The notes under the pieces were generated by a model. It worked only from the letters and a program-made list of their open reading frames with translations. It was not told the DNA's origin and did not search any database. Position numbers and translations under genes: made by a program. 64,000 nt of DNA from Aristaeella lactis (GTDB lineage Bacteria; Bacillota; Clostridia; Christensenellales; Aristaeellaceae): the NCBI RefSeq assembly GCF_018118585.1, contig NZ_CP069421.1, forward strand, positions 2,170,001 to 2,234,000, read 5' to 3'. Within the stretch, counting starts at the first letter, position 1. Each line of letters begins with the position of its first letter. Below, one piece after another: positions 17,414 to 25,528 of this stretch.

Positions 17414-18766
17414 TTGGCACGGATGGACCTGGATATGACCGAGGGCAGCATCTGGAAACACATGCTGCGCTTCTCAATCCCTATGGCGATCGGACTGCTG
17501 TTCCAGCAGCTTTATAACACTGTGGATACCCTGGTCGTAGGCCAGTTTGTAGGCCAGCAGGCCCAGGCCGCGGTCGGCTCCACCGGCCCAATCATCAACA
17601 CGATCGTCGGTTCCTGCGCGGGCCTGGCCACCGGCGCGTCAGTCGTCATCTCCCAGCGCTACGGCGCCCACGATGACGAGGCGCTCAGCAAGGCCGTCCA
17701 CACCACCGTTGCGGTCACCTTCATTATCAGCGCCCTCGCCACGATCCTCGGGCAGCTCATCATCGGGCCCATGCTGGACTTCATGCAGACCCCGGCGGAC
17801 GTGCTCCCGGAATCCCGAACCTATCTTTCCATTTATTTTGCCGGTGTTTCCGGCATCCTGTTCTATAACCTGGGCAGCGGCATCCTCCGCGCGGTCGGAG
17901 ACTCCCGGCGGCCCCTGGTCTTCCTGATCATCTCCGCGCTGCTGAACACGGTGCTGGACCTGCTGTTCGTGCTGGTCTTCGGCATGGGCGTGGACGGCGT
18001 AGCTTACGCCACCATCCTGTCCCAGATCCTTTCAGCCCTGCTGATCCTGTTTACGCTGACCCGGGAAAAAGGCAACTACGGCATCCGCTGGCGGAAGCTC
18101 TGTATCGACCGCCGCTCCGTTTCCCTGATCCTGAAGCTGGGTCTCCCCAGCGCCATCCAGTCAGCCATCACCGCTTTCTCCAATGTGTTCGTTCAGTCCT
18201 ATATCAACTATTTCGGTTCCGCCTGCATGGCCGGTTACGGCATCTACGGCAAGATCGACGCCTTTGCCCTCATCCCTGTACAGAGCATCAGCATGTCCTC
18301 CACCACCTTTGTCGGGCAGAACTGGGGCGCTAAGCAGCCCGCCCGGGCCCGGGAGGGCGTTAAGACCGCCATCACCATGAGCATTGTGTCCACTGCCGCC
18401 CTGGGGCTCATCGTTTTCGCCCTGGCAAGGCTCCTGACCGGCTTCTTTTCCCCGGAGGCGGAAGTCATTGACTACGGTGTGCGCTTTATCCATATCGTGA
18501 CCCCGTTCTACCTGGCCATCTGCTTCAACCAGATCTACGCTGGTGCCCTGCGGGGCGTCGGGGACGCCACCATGCCGACCGTCATCATGCTGGTCTCCTT
18601 TGTGGCTTTCCGCCAGGTTTACCTGGCCGTCACCAAAGCCCTCGACGCGGGCTTCGTCGCTGTCGCCCTGGCCTACCCCGTCGGATGGATCCTCTGCTCC
18701 ACCCTGCTGATCATCCGCTATTCCCGCAGCGCCCTGGTCACAGGAAAGATAACCGATCCAGTTTAA
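17414..18766 (+). CDS. MATE-family multidrug/Na+ antiporter
   Basis: About 451 residues, twelve membrane segments, two related halves. Typical MATE sequences are seen: IPMAIGLLFQQLYNTVDTLVVGQFVG near the start, GSGILRAVGDSRRP, and GALRGVGDATMPT in the second half. Exports organic cations driven by Na+ or H+. The start is placed at TTG 17414, seven bases after GGAGG; ATG 17423 is the alternative. Followed by two terminators. Confidence 0.92.
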   Translation: MARMDLDMTEGSIWKHMLRFSIPMAIGLLFQQLYNTVDTLVVGQFVGQQAQAAVGSTGPIINTIVGSCAGLATGASVVISQRYGAHDDEALSKAVHTTVAVTFIISALATILGQLIIGPMLDFMQTPADVLPESRTYLSIYFAGVSGILFYNLGSGILRAVGDSRRPLVFLIISALLNTVLDLLFVLVFGMGVDGVAYATILSQILSALLILFTLTREKGNYGIRWRKLCIDRRSVSLILKLGLPSAIQSAITAFSNVFVQSYINYFGSACMAGYGIYGKIDAFALIPVQSISMSSTTFVGQNWGAKQPARAREGVKTAITMSIVSTAALGLIVFALARLLTGFFSPEAEVIDYGVRFIHIVTPFYLAICFNQIYAGALRGVGDATMPTVIMLVSFVAFRQVYLAVTKALDAGFVAVALAYPVGWILCSTLLIIRYSRSALVTGKITDPV

Positions 18767-18778
18767 TCCCCTTCCCGG

Positions 18779-18857
18779 GAGCCTCCGCTCCGGTTTTTTT
18801 TCATGCCGTACGACCCGGAAAGAAAACACGCTTACAATCCTCGTAAGCGTGTTTTTC
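18779..18857 (+). terminator. Tandem terminators after the MATE gene
   Basis: First: GGAGC-CTCC-GCTCC then GG and eight T (18779-18801). Second: ACACGCTTAC (18826-18835) with GTAAGCGTGT (18843-18852) then TTTT. Confidence 0.85.
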
Positions 18858-18895
18858 TATTGCTGTTCCTTCTATTCCACAGATCAACGCTATTT

Positions 18896-19088
18896 GTCAT
18901 CTCGACCAAGCGCAGCGCGTGGAGAGATCTCCCACGGATTCCGATTCACTCAATAATCATGGGATTCTATAGCTGTGCACTTGATTTGTCATTCCGACCG
19001 AAGCGGAGGAATCCCTTAATTCGAAAAACAGCACTCTGTGCTGTTTTTACCACCATTGTTCATTGTTCATTGTTAATTGTTAATTGAA
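18896..19088. repeat. Composite repeats between convergent genes
   Basis: Two GTCAT-type elements (18896 and 18988), an AAACAGCAC-TCT-GTGCTGTTT hairpin (about 19025-19049) and a TTCATTG/TTAATTG tract. The tract runs into the coding end of the methyltransferase and supplies its last codons and stop. Confidence 0.8.
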
Positions 19089-19690
19089 ATGATCCCTGCG
19101 CAGAACGAAACCTTCTCAAACTTCAGTCCCGGGAAAACCTTCCGCATTTCATCGGCCTTCCAGTAGAACTCCTCATCGTCCCACTCGTCTCCGGCTTCCA
19201 CACTGCATTTTTCCATTGCCTCCAGGCTTTCAAACGCCACGTCCCCGACCAGGATCTGTCCACCCGGGTTCAGGCATCCCAGCAGCTGCCGCAGGAAAGA
19301 AGCCTTCTGTTCATCCGGCAGGTGGTGCATGGAATAGGTTGCCGTAATGAAGTCATACTTCCGTCCGGCCAGCGGCTCCACCAGGCCTTTGGAAAAGTCT
19401 CCCTGGTACAGGTGCGCGCCGGGCATCTTCGCGGAAGCCAGTTCGATCATCCGCTCGGAGAAATCCTGTCCCCAGACGTCGCATCCGTTTTCATACAGCT
19501 TTGTGGTCAGCGTACCGGTTCCGAAGCCGATATCCAGCACCGAAGCGCCGGGCTTTTCCATGATCGTCCGGAAGATCTTTCCCAGTACCTCCTTGTATCC
19601 CGCAAAGGGATAGGTATTATCCTCATCGGAAAGGCCCACTGCCTCATCATATCCGTCTGCCCACAGGTCAAATCCTTGTTTGTCCAGCAT
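19073..19690 (-). CDS. SAM-dependent class I methyltransferase
   Basis: 205 residues. Motif I VLDIGFGTGTLTTKLYENG binds SAM; YDFITATYSMHHL and LNPGGQILVGDVAF are the post-motif strands of the UbiE/MenG-like small-molecule methyltransferases. Substrate unknown. ATG preceded by CAGGAGG. The C-terminal residues ISINN and the TAA stop come from an AT-rich repeat tract, so the end of the protein has probably been altered by the repeat. Confidence 0.88.
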   Translation of the reverse strand: MLDKQGFDLWADGYDEAVGLSDEDNTYPFAGYKEVLGKIFRTIMEKPGASVLDIGFGTGTLTTKLYENGCDVWGQDFSERMIELASAKMPGAHLYQGDFSKGLVEPLAGRKYDFITATYSMHHLPDEQKASFLRQLLGCLNPGGQILVGDVAFESLEAMEKCSVEAGDEWDDEEFYWKADEMRKVFPGLKFEKVSFCAGIISINN

Positions 19691-19943
19691 TCCTTAGTCC
19701 TCCTGTTCATTTGCGTCTATTATATATCAAGAATACCTTCCCTTCTATCACTAATTTATCATTTTCGACCGCAGCCGTGTGACTGCGGGACAGACGTAAT
19801 GTCATATGCAGTGTGACATTACGTCTGTCCCTCTGTCACACGGGCAATCTCCATTTTCCATGCGTCAGGAAAGATGATAATATGTTTAAGACTATTTTTT
19901 CAGATTTTTTTCCGCAGATCGAACCTTTCCCTGCCGGCCTGCG
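19691..19943. other. Intergenic region before the sigma-fusion gene
   Basis: No gene seen. It contains an inverted repeat at about 19790-19835 in which GGGACAGACGTAATGTCA recurs as its complement, a strong hairpin of about 18-bp arms, and AT-rich sequence. Confidence 0.55.
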
Positions 19944-19955
19944 ACTATATAGGTG
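19944..19955 (+). promoter_or_regulatory. Conserved ACTATATAGGTG motif upstream of sigma-fusion gene
   Basis: A 12-bp element starting 51 bp before the ATG at 19995. The other sigma-fusion gene has ACTATACAGGTG (42071-42082) starting 50 bp before its ATG. The two minus-strand ECF genes also carry AGGTGAA upstream, so this may be part of a shared promoter or leader signal. Confidence 0.5.
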
Positions 19956-19994
19956 AAAGTCGATTTTCAAGACCACCTGAAAGGGAGTGAAGCC

Positions 19995-21278
19995 ATGGAT
20001 GATTTCGAAACCCTGCTCGCCGGCAGCAAAACAGCTGTGGAACGGTGGGTGAAAGCCCGTATGAGCAATCCTGCCGATGCGGAAGACATCCTGCAGGAAA
20101 CATACCTGGCTGCTTTCAAGGGATACAGGGAACTTCGGAATCCGGCCGTGTTCCTCCCCTGGATACTGAGCATCGCAAGAAGAAAATGCGCGGACTGGTA
20201 CCGGATGAAAGCCAGACGGAACGAGATCCTGCTGGATGAGTTTCCGGAAAAGGCCGCGGAAGAATCCCCGGACAACTCAGCCGTAGAGGAAACGCTGGAA
20301 GCCCTTCCGGAACGGGATCGTCTCATGCTCCGGCTGTTCTATCAGGATATGCTGTCACAGAAACAGATATCCGAGCAGCTGAAGATTCCTGAAGGCACAG
20401 TCAAAAGCCGGATGAGCATGGCCCGGTTCCATTTCCGTACCGCCTACCCCTACCCGCCGAAAGGAGAGATTATCATGAGTAATAAAATGCTGAAACTGCC
20501 CGCTGTCCTGCCTGAATATTCCATCATCTGGAAAGACGAACCCGCTTTCGCCGTCAACTGTGAGGAACTCACCGGCTGGTTCATCGTGCCGAAGATCGGT
20601 GAAAAAGTCACCTGGGGCATGTACGACCTGCCTTCCCGTAAGCTGGATGTTTCCTATGAGATGGCCGTCACCGGCCCGGCAAACGTACACGGTCTGGACG
20701 GCGTTGCCATCCACGCCAAGGTTATCGAAGCCACAGCCGCTGAAGGCGATCCGATGAAAGCCGCTGTGGATGCCTCCACCGGCGGCCAGGAAGAATGGTT
20801 CTTCACCGCCCAGGAAAAGGACGGCTACACCCGCTTCCTTTCCGCTGAGCATATTGATAACGGTGTCCGCACCCTGACCACTTTCCTGGACGGCGATGCC
20901 TTCATGGACAACTGGGGGCTCGGCGAGGAAAACTGCGGAACACCCGTCGCTGTCAAATCCTGGGGAAAGATCCAGCGGAAGGGCAGCGAACTGACCGTCA
21001 ACGGAGACAAGCCTTTTGTTGATGTGGCCGGCCGCTGCGATGTGACCCTGGACGGCACCGTCTATGAAACCATATGCGTCATGGACTTCGGTGACTACAA
21101 TGAGGGCGTCATCAGCGAGCAGTACCTGGACCGCAGCGGACACACCGTCCTCTGGCGCCGCTTCAACCGGGATGACTGGGCCGGCAAGTGCTGGTCCGAG
21201 CTCCTGCCCAACAACGAGCAGATCGTGGTCAACGGCCAGCGTTATGTTCACTGGTACGACTGCCTCTGCGTTCGTTGA
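19995..21278 (+). CDS. ECF-type sigma-70 factor fused to a 267-residue C-terminal domain
   Basis: 427 residues from ATG 19995 (AAGGGAG upstream). Residues 1-155 form an ECF sigma: region 2 with DAEDILQETYLAAFKGY and region 4 with LPERDRLMLRLFYQDM, IPEGTVKSR. From Met161 (nucleotide 20475) a soluble, beta-rich domain of unknown family begins; it has no membrane segment. This Met is preceded in frame by AAGGAGAG seven bases upstream, so the C-terminal domain can probably also be made alone. The same design appears in the gene at 42.1-43.7 kb. The domain may sense a ligand or act as a built-in regulator; that is inference. The stop codon lies in a hairpin repeat. Confidence 0.85.
   Translation: MDDFETLLAGSKTAVERWVKARMSNPADAEDILQETYLAAFKGYRELRNPAVFLPWILSIARRKCADWYRMKARRNEILLDEFPEKAAEESPDNSAVEETLEALPERDRLMLRLFYQDMLSQKQISEQLKIPEGTVKSRMSMARFHFRTAYPYPPKGEIIMSNKMLKLPAVLPEYSIIWKDEPAFAVNCEELTGWFIVPKIGEKVTWGMYDLPSRKLDVSYEMAVTGPANVHGLDGVAIHAKVIEATAAEGDPMKAAVDASTGGQEEWFFTAQEKDGYTRFLSAEHIDNGVRTLTTFLDGDAFMDNWGLGEENCGTPVAVKSWGKIQRKGSELTVNGDKPFVDVAGRCDVTLDGTVYETICVMDFGDYNEGVISEQYLDRSGHTVLWRRFNRDDWAGKCWSELLPNNEQIVVNGQRYVHWYDCLCVR
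20459..20477 (+). promoter_or_regulatory. Internal ribosome binding site and in-frame ATG
   Basis: AAAGGAGAG followed seven bases later by ATG at 20475, exactly at the sigma/C-terminal domain junction. It resembles a remnant gene start and suggests a second, shorter product. Confidence 0.6.
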
Positions 21279-21500
21279 ATGAATGGGCTTGTCCCTTCAT
21301 TCAACAGCTCTTCACTCTTCACTTTTCACTGGTATCTCATCACTGCCGAACGGCTAAGCGTTCGGCAGTTTTATTAGAAAAAAACAGCACTATGTGCTGT
21401 TTTCTCCAGAATTCTTAAGTTTTAAGTTTTCGTTTTTCAGTTTTAAGTAGTATCCCGCCGCAGCGGATAATTCTGAATTCTGAATTCTTAATTCTGAATT
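21274..21500. repeat. Hairpins and AT-rich tracts after the sigma-fusion gene
   Basis: A hairpin GAATGAAtGGG/CCC-TTCATTC overlaps the stop of the sigma-fusion gene. A terminator-like stem ACTGCCGAACG (21342-21352) with its complement (21359-21369) is followed by TTTATT. AAAACAGCAC-TAT-GTGCTGTTTT is at 21383-21405. AT-rich tracts follow to 21500 and give the stop codon of the next minus-strand gene. Confidence 0.8.
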
Positions 21501-21943
21501 ATCATAGTCATGTTTTCCCCCGACTCCACAAACCCCAGCTTCCGGTACAGCGGTCGTCCGGCCTCCGTGGCGTCCAGGCTGATCTCACTCACGCCCCTGC
21601 CCCGGGCTTCCTCAATGAGCATGGTTACCAGTTTTTCGGCGATGCCCTGTCGGCGGTAATCCTTATTCGTCCACACGTTCATCAAATGGGCCCTCCGTCC
21701 GGAGGGATGGGCATAGGTGGGCATCAGGTCGATGTAGCACATAGTCGCGCAGCCCACTGCGCGGCCGTTATCAATAGCAAGCACGGTCGACTGGTCTCCC
21801 TCCCGGAAGTATTCCCTGCTGGCTTCCAGGAACTCTTCGCTGAACTTATAATCCTCATCCAGGCTGTTTACGTCCCGAAGGGTATCCATCCTGCTCCGGA
21901 TCATCAGGTTCATATCGTCGGTCGTGGCATATCTGTATTCCAT
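21488..21943 (-). CDS. GNAT-family N-acetyltransferase
   Basis: 152 residues from ATG 21943, where the conserved domain begins (MEYRYATTDDMNLMIRSRM). The acetyl-CoA loop is NKDYRRQGIAEKLVTMLIEEARGRG, and the C-terminal strand is LYRKLGFVESGENMTM. Substrate unknown. The last residues IIQN and the TAA stop derive from an AT-rich repeat; the same IIQN-stop end occurs in the GNAT gene at 35.7 kb for the same reason. Confidence 0.88.
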   Translation of the reverse strand: MEYRYATTDDMNLMIRSRMDTLRDVNSLDEDYKFSEEFLEASREYFREGDQSTVLAIDNGRAVGCATMCYIDLMPTYAHPSGRRAHLMNVWTNKDYRRQGIAEKLVTMLIEEARGRGVSEISLDATEAGRPLYRKLGFVESGENMTMIIQN

Positions 21944-22054
21944 AGGTCTGCTCTCTTTCCAAAGGTTACCGGCAATCATAACATGAGATTCCCGCCCGCG
22001 CAACCCATACCCTTTACTGCGTTTGTTCCAATCTGAATGACACAACCATCTGGG

Positions 22055-22600
22055 TTGTCATCCCGAGCATAGTCGAGGGGAGTGAAGGAAGCGGTGCCAC
22101 AGTGTGGCATTTACCGAAGGTAAAAGTGACCTGGAGTCCTGTCGCGCGCGGTGCGCGGGGTTCGAAACGCCCGGAAAACGAGCCTGTGTGCTCGTTTTCA
22201 GTGAAGAACGGGGCGAAGAACCGATGACCTCCAGTGGAGGAAATCTCATCGGTTCTGAGGTCAACCGAAACAAGTGGTCTCCACAGTGTGGAGCCACGTC
22301 GATTGAGGTTGCGGGTATCAGCCCTGGGCACGAAGGAATTCCGCCCGCGGTGCGTGTGCGTTTCCTTACCGAAACAAGCAATGCGATGCGCTCCAGGGCG
22401 AACCTCTGATGACCGCCAGTGGCGGAAATATCATCAGAGGGTTTGGAGCGCCCGGAGAAAGAGCCAGTGGCTCTTTCTCAGCGAAAAACGGGCGGCAGCC
22501 CCGAGAGGTCAATCGAAAGGGAGCAAGCTCCCCAGTGGGGAGTTGCGACCATTGAGATTGCGGTAAGTGCGCCGATTGAGGTTGCGGATATCCCTTACTA
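22055..22600 (+). repeat. Structured hairpin module, long copy
   Basis: Gene-free. Begins with a GTCAT element, then hairpins TGCCAC-AGT-GTGGCA (22095-22109) and TTTACC-GAA-GGTAAA (22110-22124), then GGAGTCCTGTCGCGCGCGG, nested hairpins with outer stems GAACCGATGA (about 22217-22255) and CCTCTGATGA (about 22405-22442), AGAGCC-AGT-GGCTCT, and two GATTGAG(A/G)TTGCGG end motifs. The right part is nearly identical to 53.1-53.3 kb. Open frames here are by-products of the GC-rich repeat. Confidence 0.85.
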
Positions 22601-22623
22601 CGCCGAAGGCGCATTCAATCAAA

Positions 22624-22647
22624 GAAAGCGCGCACCTGCGCGCTTTC
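22624..22647. repeat. GAAAGCGCGC hairpin
   Basis: 10-bp stem GAAAGCGCGC/GCGCGCTTTC, four-base loop. A sister copy with a slightly different centre is at 23842-23864, so the pair brackets the secreted-protein gene. The left copy may act as its terminator. Confidence 0.7.
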
Positions 22648-22690
22648 CTCCGTCATTCTTCATTCTTCATTTTTCATTATTCATTATTCA

Positions 22691-23773
22691 TTACTGTAAG
22701 TCTACCCCATACGTTTCCTTGCTCTCTTCCAGCAGGGAGAACGGGATCAGCACCGGACGAAGCTTCTTTTTGTCTCTCATATCCTGAATAATCACATAGG
22801 CTGTTCCATCCGGAGCCATATAGAACCGCGGATCATAATCCTGGTACTCCGGATCGACCTTCCGCATGTCCAGCTTGCAGACATTCAGATCTTCATCCAG
22901 CGTCATCGCGAAAACAGTGAAGACCTTCCGGGATTTGGCCACAGCGGAACCATAGATGGTGCAAAGCCCGGTTTCTTCATCAAGCCTTGATTCCCAAACG
23001 CTCAGGACCACCTTGTTACCCGTCAGCCGCAGGTGCCTGTCCGCCTCGCCTTGTGCGTCATAATGCGTCAGTTCCACCGGGGAATAATCACCACTGGGGT
23101 AGGTATATGTCGTGATAAAGCCGCCTTTTCCGTCAGGAGCCTGGAAATAAGCGCTCCACGGCAGTTCCGCCTTATATTTCACTTCTCCGTGGTCAATACA
23201 GGTTATAAATTTCCTGAATCCCTCTTCTTTGTGTGTCTCCACCAGGAATAAACCCTTTCCGGCAGCAATGCATCCACGGATTTCTTCCCCTTCAGCCGGA
23301 ATGCTGTCAGGCAGGGCGGTTTCGTTCCCGTGGTACCGGATCTTCCAGCCATTTTCTTCTTTGATCAAGGCAGGATCATCAATATCAAACGAACTGACCT
23401 CATACGCGGGAACATCCGTCAGGCCTTCTTCTGTCCATTTCATATAGGTGACTTCTGTGCTGTCTTTAGCCACTTTTTTGGCCATGAATAATGTGTCTCC
23501 GTCCCTGCCGACCACGGCAGGCACCATTGTGATATCACCCTTTCCCGATATATCCCTGTACAGTTTTCCGTCCCTGTACCATGTCACATGCCATCCCTTA
23601 GTCATGGTGCGGTTCAGGGCAACGGTATTATGAGCGTCCAGCGCCAGGTATCCCCATGTACTGTCGATGGACATATCCCCTTCCGTCAGCCGGTAATCTT
23701 TATATTCCGCAACAGCAGAAACCGAGGCCATCAGCAGTATGCCCGCCAGGATCACCAGGATCACTTTTTTCAT
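22691..23773 (-). CDS. Secreted protein of unknown function
   Basis: 360 residues from ATG 23773 (AGGAGG ten bases upstream). Sec signal peptide at the N-terminus (KKVILVILAGILLMASVSAVA). The rest is rich in beta-strand and WYRDGK, SPDGT-like turns, compatible with a beta-propeller, but I recognise no family. No LPxTG or membrane anchor. The TAA stop lies at the edge of an AT-rich tract (22655-22692). Confidence 0.75.
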   Translation of the reverse strand: MKKVILVILAGILLMASVSAVAEYKDYRLTEGDMSIDSTWGYLALDAHNTVALNRTMTKGWHVTWYRDGKLYRDISGKGDITMVPAVVGRDGDTLFMAKKVAKDSTEVTYMKWTEEGLTDVPAYEVSSFDIDDPALIKEENGWKIRYHGNETALPDSIPAEGEEIRGCIAAGKGLFLVETHKEEGFRKFITCIDHGEVKYKAELPWSAYFQAPDGKGGFITTYTYPSGDYSPVELTHYDAQGEADRHLRLTGNKVVLSVWESRLDEETGLCTIYGSAVAKSRKVFTVFAMTLDEDLNVCKLDMRKVDPEYQDYDPRFYMAPDGTAYVIIQDMRDKKKLRPVLIPFSLLEESKETYGVDLQ

Positions 23774-23841
23774 ATATATCATCCCTCCTGATTACCAAAC
23801 GATTTACCCGTCCGTTTCCTTTCCATCATTTATTCAAAGAA

Positions 23842-23998
23842 AGCGCGCACCACGCGCTTTCCCTCCGATTCAATTGTCATTCCGAGCAAGGTCGAGGGAT
23901 CTCCTACGGATTCAGATTATGTCTATATACTTGCAAGACATCAAGTATCTTTTCCCAACCTAATTCTGCATTCTGAATTCTGAATTCTGAATTGAAAA
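23842..23998. repeat. GAAAGCGCG hairpin and composite GTCAT repeat
   Basis: Hairpin GAAAGCGCG/CGCGCTTTC, then at 23876-23998 the 118-bp composite (GTCATTCCGAGC, TTCAGATTATGTC, ATACTTG, CCCAACC, AATTCTGAATTC tract) matching 12423-12541 block by block. Confidence 0.8.
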
Positions 23999-24062
23999 TC
24001 TGTGTTATACTTTCCTTACCGGTAATCGATCATCGCAAATACCCCTTACGGGAGGAATCGGA

Positions 24063-24914
24063 TTGAAAACAGCCCTGATTATGGAAGGCGGCGCCATGCG
24101 CGGTATGTTCACCTGCGGCGTCATAGACGTTTTCATGGAAAACGGAATCACCTTTGACGGCGCCGCCGGCATCTCCGCCGGAGCAGGCTTCGGCTGCAAT
24201 ATCAAGTCACGGCAGATTGGCCGGCCCATCCGCTATAACAAGAAATACTGCCGGGATCCCCGTTACTGCAGTATCCGTTCCCTGCTGAAAACCGGCGACC
24301 TGTTCGGCGCGGATTTCTGCTACCGGGAACTGCCGGAGATCCTGGACCCCTTCGACAGCAAAACGTTCGCGGAAAACCCCATGGCCTTCTATGCCGGAGC
24401 GACAGACGTTGAAACCGGCAAATGCGAATACCATTTGTTCACGGACGGAAAGGGCGAGGATATGCTCTGGTTCCGGGCCACGGCCTCCATGCCCATGGTT
24501 TCAAGGCCGGTCCCCATCGGCGGTCATGAATACCTGGACGGTGGCATCAGCGACGCCGTCCCATATGCCTTCATGGAGCAACAGGGGTATGACCGGAACG
24601 TCATCGTCCTGACCCAGCCCGGGGGCTACCGGAAAAATCCGAATACATCAGCCCTTATGAAACTGTTCCTCCGCCGATATCCGAAGATCCGTGAAGCCAT
24701 GGAACACCGGCATGAGATGTATAACCGGGAGATGGACGATCTGGACCGCATGGAAGCGGAAAAGACCGCCCTGGTGATCCGTCCCCCGGAAGCCCTGGGA
24801 ATCAGTCACACAACAAAAGATCCGGATGAACTGGAACGGGTCTATCAGATTGGCCGGAAGGAAGCCGAAAAACGCCTGCCGGAAGTCCGGCAGTGGCTGG
24901 GAGGTACCGTATGA
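24063..24914 (+). CDS. Patatin-like phospholipase
   Basis: 283 residues. Patatin fold with oxyanion GGAMRG (residues 9-14), nucleophile elbow GISAG (36-40, Ser38) and the catalytic Asp in DGG near residue 159, so the Ser-Asp dyad is intact. Related to the bacterial RssA/YjjU group; probably a cytoplasmic lipid acyl hydrolase. The start is TTG 24063, seven bases after GGAGG. The next gene overlaps its stop by ATGA. Confidence 0.92.
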   Translation: MKTALIMEGGAMRGMFTCGVIDVFMENGITFDGAAGISAGAGFGCNIKSRQIGRPIRYNKKYCRDPRYCSIRSLLKTGDLFGADFCYRELPEILDPFDSKTFAENPMAFYAGATDVETGKCEYHLFTDGKGEDMLWFRATASMPMVSRPVPIGGHEYLDGGISDAVPYAFMEQQGYDRNVIVLTQPGGYRKNPNTSALMKLFLRRYPKIREAMEHRHEMYNREMDDLDRMEAEKTALVIRPPEALGISHTTKDPDELERVYQIGRKEAEKRLPEVRQWLGGTV

Positions 24915-25327
24915 TTGAAACATTGCTGAATAAGCCTTACTGGGTAATTGACTTCCTGCCGGAGCAGGTGCCGGATGGCAGCGCCGGGCAGTTCTTCGCG
25001 GTGGAAGAGTATTATCTCCGCGAGCCCGCGCTATCCACTTTGCGCCGCCGTTTCACGGATATCCTCCTGAAGCTGAACTGTTATTATGATTTCCAGGTCT
25101 GCGCCGCCGATTCGGAGGAGTTTGTCCGCAATCCCGCTCCGGATATTCTGGCTTCCCGAATCCTCGACACGCAGGAAAACCTGTGTATCCTCCTCCCTCG
25201 GGAGGACGCGCTGATCACCCTGGATCGGGATGATACCTGCATGACCGTTTACAATCCTTCCGAAACCCTGCTGAACCGCCTCCGTCTTCTCGCCACCGCC
25301 GAAGGTCTCTTCCTCTGGCAGCCCTGA
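24911..25327 (+). CDS. Conserved small protein of unknown function, coupled to patatin
   Basis: 138 residues from ATG 24911, overlapping the patatin stop by 4 bp. Soluble, no signal or membrane segment; begins ETLLNKPYWVIDFLPEQVP, which I recall as a conserved opening of a clostridial hypothetical family but cannot tie to a function. Coupling suggests a shared pathway or partner. A terminator follows within 15 bp. Confidence 0.75.
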   Translation: MIETLLNKPYWVIDFLPEQVPDGSAGQFFAVEEYYLREPALSTLRRRFTDILLKLNCYYDFQVCAADSEEFVRNPAPDILASRILDTQENLCILLPREDALITLDRDDTCMTVYNPSETLLNRLRLLATAEGLFLWQP

Positions 25328-25340
25328 TCGCACAAAATCA

Positions 25341-25378
25341 ACAGCCCGAAGGGATCTTTCCCTCCGGGCTGTGTTTGT
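25341..25378 (+). terminator. Terminator of the patatin operon
   Basis: Stem ACAGCCCG/CGGGCTGT with an inner GGGA/CCCT extension, then GTTTGTTT. Confidence 0.8.
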
Positions 25379-25409
25379 TTACTGTAATTGTCTACCATTG
25401 TTCCCGGAT

Positions 25410-25528
25410 GTCATTTCGACTGAAGCGAAGCGGAATGGAGAAATCTCCTCCGCAGTCTCTATCCAACCCGATGCTCCGGATAATACCTTCGTCTCTTCCC
25501 AATCTAATTCTTAATTCTTAATTATATT
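25410..25528. repeat. Composite GTCAT repeat, divergent copy
   Basis: GTCATTTCGAC...GGAGAAATCTCCTCC, an altered middle, then CCCAATC and a TTAATTC tract ending at the stop of the next minus-strand gene. Confidence 0.7.

Noticed and set aside
22104-22620. Several open frames on both strands in the 22.1-22.6 kb and 53.0-54.0 kb regions
   Set aside because: They follow the GC-rich repeat modules, are near-identical between copies, and have no supported start or known domain.
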